DNA of 12,155 bases from Acidithiobacillus ferruginosus (lineage in GTDB: Bacteria > Pseudomonadota > Gammaproteobacteria > Acidithiobacillales > Acidithiobacillaceae). The position numbers and the translations under genes were made by a program. A model generated the notes under the pieces. It worked only from the letters and a program-made list of their open reading frames with translations, did not search any database and was not told the DNA's origin. Shown here one piece after another: positions 8,562-12,155 of this stretch (position 1 is the first letter of the stretch; every line of letters begins with the position of its first letter). The DNA is taken from assembly GCF_018854495.1 (NCBI RefSeq), contig NZ_JABBDR010000054.1, forward strand, positions 1 to 12,155, read 5' to 3'.

Positions 8562-9410
8562 CTAATCCTTAGCTACCTTTTGCAACAGATCATCAGTTGC
8601 TCTCATCGTAGTAGTAGCTCTGATTCGTGATAGTATTTGCTCTTTAAATTCAAAAAATGAGACGTCATTTCTCTTGACCATTCCAGCTTCGTCGCGATTT
8701 ACTGATTCAGTCGTAAACGTGGTATCGACACGTCCGGGATTCGCACTCAAAACAATTATACGATCACCCAGAACAATGGCCTCTTCAACATCATGCGTTA
8801 CAAATATTACTGTTGTTTTTTCTACCTTAAAAAGGTGGTTAACTACCTTGTGCATGGTTTCTCGTGTTTGCGCATCTAGCGCGCCAAACGGCTCATCCAT
8901 CAGCAGAACTTTCGGGCTGGAAACCAGAGCTCTTGCTATATTGGCGCGTTGCTGCATGCCGCCACTCAGTTGGTTTGGATACAATTCTACTGATTGATCC
9001 AATCCCATTAACGTGACTAACGCGTTGCTTCTGTATACTGCGCGGGAAACTTGTTCATCTCGCGCATTCAGGCTAATACACAATCTTCTAGAAAAAATTA
9101 TATTGTCCCACACAGTCATCCATGGAAATAAAGTCGACTGCTGGAAAACGACACCTCTATCAGCCCCTGGTCCCTTTACCAAATCTCGGTCAACTGTTAT
9201 TGAACCTGCAGTTGGCTGGTCTAGTCCAGAAATTAGGCGTAACAGGGTGGATTTGCCACAGCCAGATGCACCAACAATCATCACCTTTTCCCCGGGATTG
9301 ATATTTAAATTAATATTATCCAGGGCTGGCCAGGTAGATATTTTTTTGTCTTTTCTAATCCTGAAGGACTTACATATTCCTTTGATTTCTACTCTACCAG
9401 TACTTATCAT
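8562..9410 (-). CDS. ABC transporter ATPase, NitT/TauT (NrtD/SsuB) type
   Basis: About 282 residues; it powers import with the permease and binding protein upstream. With numbering from a GTG at 9422, Walker A GASGCGKST is at 51-59, the Q-loop VVFQQ at 91-95, the ABC signature LSGGMQQR at 152-159, Walker B VLLMDEP at 172-178, and the switch His at 210 in FVTHD. All key residues are present. The ATG at 9410 is preferred over that GTG (four residues longer) because GGAG lies 6 bases before it. It also overlaps the permease stop in the classic ATGA arrangement (9410-9407), which implies coupled translation. The substrate is not readable from an ATPase; operon context suggests guanidine, with urea as the alternative. 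Noticeably A+T richer than atzF. Confidence 0.93.
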   Translation of the reverse strand: MISTGRVEIKGICKSFRIRKDKKISTWPALDNINLNINPGEKVMIVGASGCGKSTLLRLISGLDQPTAGSITVDRDLVKGPGADRGVVFQQSTLFPWMTVWDNIIFSRRLCISLNARDEQVSRAVYRSNALVTLMGLDQSVELYPNQLSGGMQQRANIARALVSSPKVLLMDEPFGALDAQTRETMHKVVNHLFKVEKTTVIFVTHDVEEAIVLGDRIIVLSANPGRVDTTFTTESVNRDEAGMVKRNDVSFFEFKEQILSRIRATTTMRATDDLLQKVAKD

Positions 9411-10189
9411 TTGTAGCTCCACGCAAAAAATATGCGATGCATTATTCTGAATGATAAATCAAATAACAGACCTAGAAACCCTATTATTATTATTCCAACA
9501 AATATTTTTGGCGTGTCCATGAAACGCTGTGCCTGCATAATGGCAAAGCCCAGCCCCCTATCTGCTGCCACCATTTCTGCAATCACCAAGTAAGTCCATG
9601 CCCAACCCATGTTTACCCGCAAAATATTAAATATATCAGGCGCCGCACCCCTAAATATGACATAGCTCAAAATTTCTCCTTTCTTGGCACCCATAGTATA
9701 GGCAGCCTCAAGATATTTTTGAGGAACATTCCTTACGGCATCTGCTACCATAACAATGATCTGAAAAAATACACCAATGAAAATAATTGATACTTTTGCG
9801 GATTCACCAATTCCAATCCAAAGTAAGACCAATGGAATAAAGGCTGACGCAGGCATATAACGAACAAAATCATTTATAGGCTGTAGTAACGCTTCAACAA
9901 TTTTAAACGTACCGATATATATTCCAATTGGAACGCCGACTACCGCTGCCAGAAGAAAGCCTGAAACAACCTGATAAACACTTACATAGGTATCTTCCCA
10001 GAGATTGCTGACTGCCCATCGCCCAAAAGATTTAAATACGCGCTCTGGTGAAGGCAAAAAAAGTGCACTGAAAATATGAGTGCCAGATAATATTTGCCAG
10101 AAAGCTAGCGGAATCACGAATCCTGCTACTGAGAGTATCACATAAACCCAACGCGGGATCGTATCTCTTATATTAGTTAATGCCATCAT
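9407..10189 (-). CDS. ABC transporter permease, NitT/TauT (SsuC/NrtB) type
   Basis: 260 residues, normal for the family, with about six hydrophobic segments; the first follows the N-terminus (WVYVILSVAGFVIPLAFW). The cytoplasmic coupling loop carries the EAA motif, seen as YLEAAYTMGAKKGEI, followed by a proline-poor hydrophobic stretch as in the MetI-fold permeases. It forms the inner-membrane channel, probably as a homodimer, with the downstream ATPase. Start: tandem ATGs at 10189 and 10186; a GAGATC stretch upstream is only a weak ribosome-binding site. It is separated from the binding-protein gene by 93 bases containing a hairpin, which may explain unequal subunit output. Confidence 0.93.
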   Translation of the reverse strand: MMALTNIRDTIPRWVYVILSVAGFVIPLAFWQILSGTHIFSALFLPSPERVFKSFGRWAVSNLWEDTYVSVYQVVSGFLLAAVVGVPIGIYIGTFKIVEALLQPINDFVRYMPASAFIPLVLLWIGIGESAKVSIIFIGVFFQIIVMVADAVRNVPQKYLEAAYTMGAKKGEILSYVIFRGAAPDIFNILRVNMGWAWTYLVIAEMVAADRGLGFAIMQAQRFMDTPKIFVGIIIIGFLGLLFDLSFRIMHRIFFAWSYK

Positions 10190-10219
10190 AGACTGATCTC
10201 ACTTTTATGGAAGTGGAGC

Positions 10220-10252
10220 TGTGAGCGTGGAATTCCAAACTAAACGCTCACA
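10220..10252 (-). other. Intercistronic hairpin after the binding-protein gene
   Basis: GTGAGCGT (10221-10228) and ACGCTCAC (10244-10251) are perfect inverted arms, extended to 9 bp by the outer T-A pair, around a 15-base loop. No T-run follows in the transcribed direction, so this is not an intrinsic terminator. Hairpins between a periplasmic binding-protein gene and its permease often protect the upstream message and raise binding-protein output. That role here is inferred. Confidence 0.5.
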
Positions 10253-10282
10253 ACTTCATCTGGCCGATGGGTAACTATTCTG

Positions 10283-11272
10283 TTACTTTCCTTCAGCCTT
10301 TTTAATAAATTCAGGATCAAGAAAATTACTTGGGTTAGGCTCGGCAGAAATCGCGCCAACTTTTTTTAAAAATACAGACGTATCCTTCGTGCTTTTATAG
10401 AGAGAGATGCTTTTTTCTTTCTCTGCAGGATCCATTGCGTCCATATTCAGTTTTGGACCAAACAATCGCGTCCCGGATAATGCAGTCAAATATACAGCTG
10501 GAGATAACTCGACATGGGGTGCCATAATAGCTGCTGCCTGTTTTGGGTGGTCCTTGATAAATTTTACTGTAGCAAACCATGCCTTTGATAGGTTTACGAA
10601 TTGCTGGGGATATGCTTTTAGGACACTTTCACGCGCAGCCACTACGTCCGGTATAACACCAGGCGCACTGGCGCTTGAAAACAGTGCGTGTCCGAGTTTT
10701 TTATTTTCAATTCGTTGTATCCATGGATTCCACACTCCCGCAGCCTCTACCCGTCCTGCCATTAATGCAGCAGCGGCATTGCCAGTAGACATGTTTACAA
10801 AGTGTATAGAGGTTGTGGGAATATTATTTTTCGTTAGTGCATATTCATCAAGATACTGTTCAATTGAATCCATTCTAACTGCAATCGTCTTGCCTTCTAA
10901 TTGCTTGAACGTAGTAATGGAGTTGCTTACCATCAACGCATCATTTCCATGTGAATTATCGGTCAGCAAAACAACCTTTATGGGAACGCCTTTGTCTACC
11001 GGAGCCAAGGTATCAATTAAGGCTTGGCAATTTGCATCTATTTTACCAGCAGACAGCGCTTCCACGGAGGTCATGTAACTGGTAAACCATACCAGCCTAA
11101 AATTTGCATGGTATTTTTTTAAATATCCGTTATGTTCTGCTACATACCAAGCCACCCAACCTGGCCAGTTGCTTAGCCCTAGTGTTATGGGTGCAGCTTC
11201 GGCATTTGCTGTCAGCATGAAAGGAGCCAACAAGAGAGTTCCTGTCAACAATAATGTTTTCAATTTCTTCAT
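10283..11272 (-). CDS. Periplasmic substrate-binding protein of an NitT/TauT-type ABC importer
   Basis: 329 residues. The N-terminus MKKLKTLLLTGTLLLAPFML has the lysines and hydrophobic core of a Sec signal peptide, with probable cleavage near ANAEA|AP (about residue 27). The mature protein has the NMT1/SsuA-like pattern: ITLGLSNWPGWVAWYVAEHNGYLKKY, then EALSAGKIDANCQALIDTLA, LEGKTIAVRMDSIEQYLDEY, and a second-lobe region AALMAGRVEAAGVWNPWI. It should deliver the ligand to the permease in the periplasm. GGAG lies 9 bases before ATG 11272, directly after the leader terminator, so this is the first gene the riboswitch controls. Guanidine is the likeliest ligand given that leader, but urea or another guanidino compound is possible. 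The closest family names (nitrate, taurine, sulfonate) should not be taken as its substrate. Confidence 0.92.
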   Translation of the reverse strand: MKKLKTLLLTGTLLLAPFMLTANAEAAPITLGLSNWPGWVAWYVAEHNGYLKKYHANFRLVWFTSYMTSVEALSAGKIDANCQALIDTLAPVDKGVPIKVVLLTDNSHGNDALMVSNSITTFKQLEGKTIAVRMDSIEQYLDEYALTKNNIPTTSIHFVNMSTGNAAAALMAGRVEAAGVWNPWIQRIENKKLGHALFSSASAPGVIPDVVAARESVLKAYPQQFVNLSKAWFATVKFIKDHPKQAAAIMAPHVELSPAVYLTALSGTRLFGPKLNMDAMDPAEKEKSISLYKSTKDTSVFLKKVGAISAEPNPSNFLDPEFIKKAEGK

Positions 11273-11285
11273 GATCTATTTCTCC

Positions 11286-11322
11286 AAAAAAAGAGGAGAT
11301 AGCAGCTATAGCTGTTATCTCC
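11286..11322 (-). terminator. Intrinsic terminator gated by the riboswitch
   Basis: On the transcript GGAGAUAACAGC (11322-11311) pairs with GCUGCUAUCUCC (11306-11295) around UAUA, a 12-bp stem with one A-C mismatch. UCUUUUUUU follows (seven T at 11292-11286). The 5' arm shares its GGAGA with the conserved 3' end of the guanidine aptamer, so aptamer folding and terminator folding should exclude each other. Bound guanidine would then permit transcription. It lies just ahead of the first gene's ribosome-binding site. Confidence 0.88.
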
Positions 11323-11406
11323 CGGGTTTTTATCCCTCCGTGTACCCTGTGCAACAGGGTGGAAACTCTCGGTCCGAACACCTCTACAGGCTGGAACCCT
11401 AGGATC
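11318..11406 (-). promoter_or_regulatory. Guanidine-I (ykkC) riboswitch aptamer
   Basis: The leader carries the hallmark conserved blocks of the ykkC guanidine-I class in order: CTAGGGTTCC (11402-11393), GGACCGAGAG (11375-11366), ACACGGAGGGATAAAA, and CCCGGGAGA ending at 11318. Between the second and third blocks ACCCTGTTGCACAGGGT forms a short variable stem. This class senses free guanidinium and usually turns on exporters or guanidine-degrading carboxylase operons. The predicted sigma-54 start (about 11409) lies immediately before it, so nearly the whole leader is aptamer plus terminator. Identification is from conserved sequence; a covariance-model score was not available. Confidence 0.93.
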
Positions 11407-11418
11407 CTACTGCAAATT

Positions 11419-11435
11419 AAGCATTATTCGTGCCA
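11419..11435 (-). promoter_or_regulatory. Predicted sigma-54 (-24/-12) promoter of the guanidine operon
   Basis: The minus strand reads TGGCACGAATAATGCTT. Against TGGCACGNNNNTTGCW there is one mismatch (A for T before GC). GG (11434-11433) and GC (11422-11421) are exactly 10 bases apart. The expected start near 11409 fits tightly with the riboswitch beginning at about 11406. NtrC-like sites lie about 100-145 bases upstream. A partial IHF-like sequence, ATCAACGAATTT, sits between them at about 11438-11449, with two mismatches to the usual consensus. Confidence 0.78.
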
Positions 11436-11508
11436 TCATCAACGAATTTGTAACGTTATGATATTAAATGGTTTAGTAATTGGTGTGGAAATTTTTTCTG
11501 GTTTTGCA

Positions 11509-11523
11509 TCGCTATAATGGTGC
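11509..11523. promoter_or_regulatory. NtrC-like enhancer site, promoter-proximal
   Basis: On the minus strand GCACCATTATAGCGA, matching 12 of 15 bases of the stronger site at 11539-11553. The first half-site GCACC is intact, the second is degenerate. It lies roughly 100-114 bases upstream of the predicted start. Paired NtrC dimers at about this distance are the normal enhancer layout. The perfect palindrome GGTGCATGCACC (11519-11530) overlaps it, made from its half-site and the spacer. Confidence 0.5.
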
Positions 11524-11538
11524 ATGCACCGCATAAGT

Positions 11539-11553
11539 GCACTAAAATGGTGC
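11539..11553. promoter_or_regulatory. NtrC-like enhancer site, promoter-distal
   Basis: On the minus strand GCACCATTTTAGTGC, a full match to the dyad GCACY-N5-RGTGC used by NtrC. It lies about 130-144 bases upstream of the predicted sigma-54 start, and its centre is 30 bases (about three helical turns) from the proximal site, so the two dimers would sit on the same face of the DNA. A close relative stands upstream of atzF. Confidence 0.65.
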
Positions 11554-12078
11554 GATTATTTATCTGAAGACCTCCGACATGCCGTGCGCTCCTGGGTGAA
11601 ATTAAATGCTCTCCTTCCAGCCGTCCTTATTCAAGAATGAGAGTCCGTTAGCAAATTCTGGACATCTGGTTGCGCTGTCTTCTCTCTGTTGGATATGAAG
11701 CGCCCAGAGCGATGACATCAGACGCCAGGATATCTTTATTTGTAACGCAACAATTGGCGACCAGCCAGGTGTGAAATCTGCTGGGATCGTGGGCGCTTGA
11801 CTGGCTTTTGCTTGCCCCAAGCGGAATATCAGGGGCCTACCCTGCGCGTTTGGTCATTCTGCCACGATATCGCCGGGCAGATCGAGAATGGTACCGATGG
11901 CCGGATCGTTCTCCGTTTCACCTGACTATCCCCGCTGATCGTCTGAAGTCCACACCCCGCGAATTGTCCGACAGATCCTCCTCCGCCGAATGGCCTATTA
12001 CCCCCCTTGAATGAGGTCTCGTGGATCGCGGGCCGGGTTCCCAGGGAAGGCGTCAGATGGCACAGAACCAGGCCGTGT
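11554..12078. other. Unassigned region between the guanidine promoter and the right IS
   Basis: About 525 bases with no supported gene. Short frames exist on both strands (for example 11602-11820 and 11829-12107 minus, 11808-12014 plus), but I recognise no protein family in any, and the last minus frame starts inside the IS repeat. The stretch from about 11780 to 12078 is clearly more G+C rich than the promoter region beside it and may be decayed mobile-element or foreign DNA. No tRNA, CRISPR or terminator was found. Confidence 0.55.
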
Positions 12079-12155
12079 TGAACCGCCCCGGGTTTCGTGG
12101 AGGCCATTTGGTTTAAGTGCAGGCCGTTAATTCGGTCTGTTCGGCGAGTTGCCGA
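12079..12155 (-). mobile_element. Right end of an IS3-family (IS51-like) insertion sequence, partial
   Basis: From 12079 the plus strand reads TGAACCGCCCCGGGTTTCGT, an inverted-repeat end like the one at base 77 (23 of 26 bases identical). The end of an OrfB-type reading frame lies just inside it on the minus strand, so this is the right end, with the element continuing off the right edge. Its orientation is the same as that of the left-hand copy. Whether both are copies of one IS cannot be told from the ends alone. Confidence 0.72.
12113..12155 (-). CDS. IS3-family transposase OrfB, last 13 codons
   Basis: Reading leftward from the window edge, one frame gives RQLAEQTELTACT and stops with TAA at 12115-12113, 34 bases before the terminal repeat. 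This is the usual place for the end of OrfB, the DDE transposase made with OrfA by frameshifting in IS3-family elements. The catalytic part lies outside the window. The call rests on position and frame. Confidence 0.45.
   Translation of the reverse strand, partial: RQLAEQTELTACT

Noticed and set aside
11438..11449. IHF site between NtrC sites and promoter
   Set aside because: Two mismatches to the core consensus; mentioned only within the promoter entry, not as a feature.
11829..12107. Minus-strand 92-codon frame at the right end
   Set aside because: It begins inside the IS terminal repeat, lacks a ribosome-binding site and matches no family I know.

Overview
The window reads as part of a proteobacterial nitrogen-scavenging locus. 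The signs are two sigma-54-type promoters with NtrC-like sites, a guanidine-I (ykkC) riboswitch and IS3-family ends. Genus cannot be fixed from the sequence. Every recognised gene is transcribed leftward (minus strand).

Layout in transcription order, right to left. (1) 12079-12155: end of an IS3-family element, including the last codons of its OrfB transposase. (2) 11554-12078: about 525 bases with no convincing gene. (3) 11286-11553: a compact control region with two NtrC-like sites, a -24/-12 (sigma-54) promoter, a guanidine-I riboswitch and an overlapping intrinsic terminator. (4) 11272-7106: NitT/TauT-type ABC importer (binding protein, permease, ATPase), then the paired DUF1989 proteins UAAP1 and UAAP2, now known as carboxyguanidine deiminase (CgdAB). 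(5) 7036-3437: a complete 1199-residue biotin-dependent carboxylase of the urea carboxylase family, most likely a guanidine carboxylase here. (6) 2966-3436: a 471-base gap with a second -24/-12 promoter, an NtrC-like site and a 24-bp near-perfect palindrome over the predicted start site. (7) 2965-1154: full-length allophanate hydrolase AtzF. (8) 1161-78: a second urea-carboxylase-type gene, overlapping atzF, cut off after about 361 residues by another IS3-family end at base 77. (9) 1-77: that element, with the first codons of OrfA.

Inferred pathway: guanidine is imported and carboxylated (ATP, bicarbonate, biotin) to carboxyguanidine. CgdAB deiminates this to allophanate plus ammonia, and AtzF breaks allophanate down to ammonia and CO2. 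The genes would usually be annotated as urea degradation, but the riboswitch and the UAAP pair argue for guanidine as the inducing substrate. Control looks layered: nitrogen limitation through sigma-54/NtrC starts transcription, and guanidine then releases the terminator.

The locus looks like two modules joined together. The atzF-carboxylase-2 part is clearly G+C rich, while the transporter/cgd part is A+T rich, and each has its own sigma-54-type promoter. The two IS ends point the same way, so they could flank a composite element, but the rest of each IS lies outside the window.
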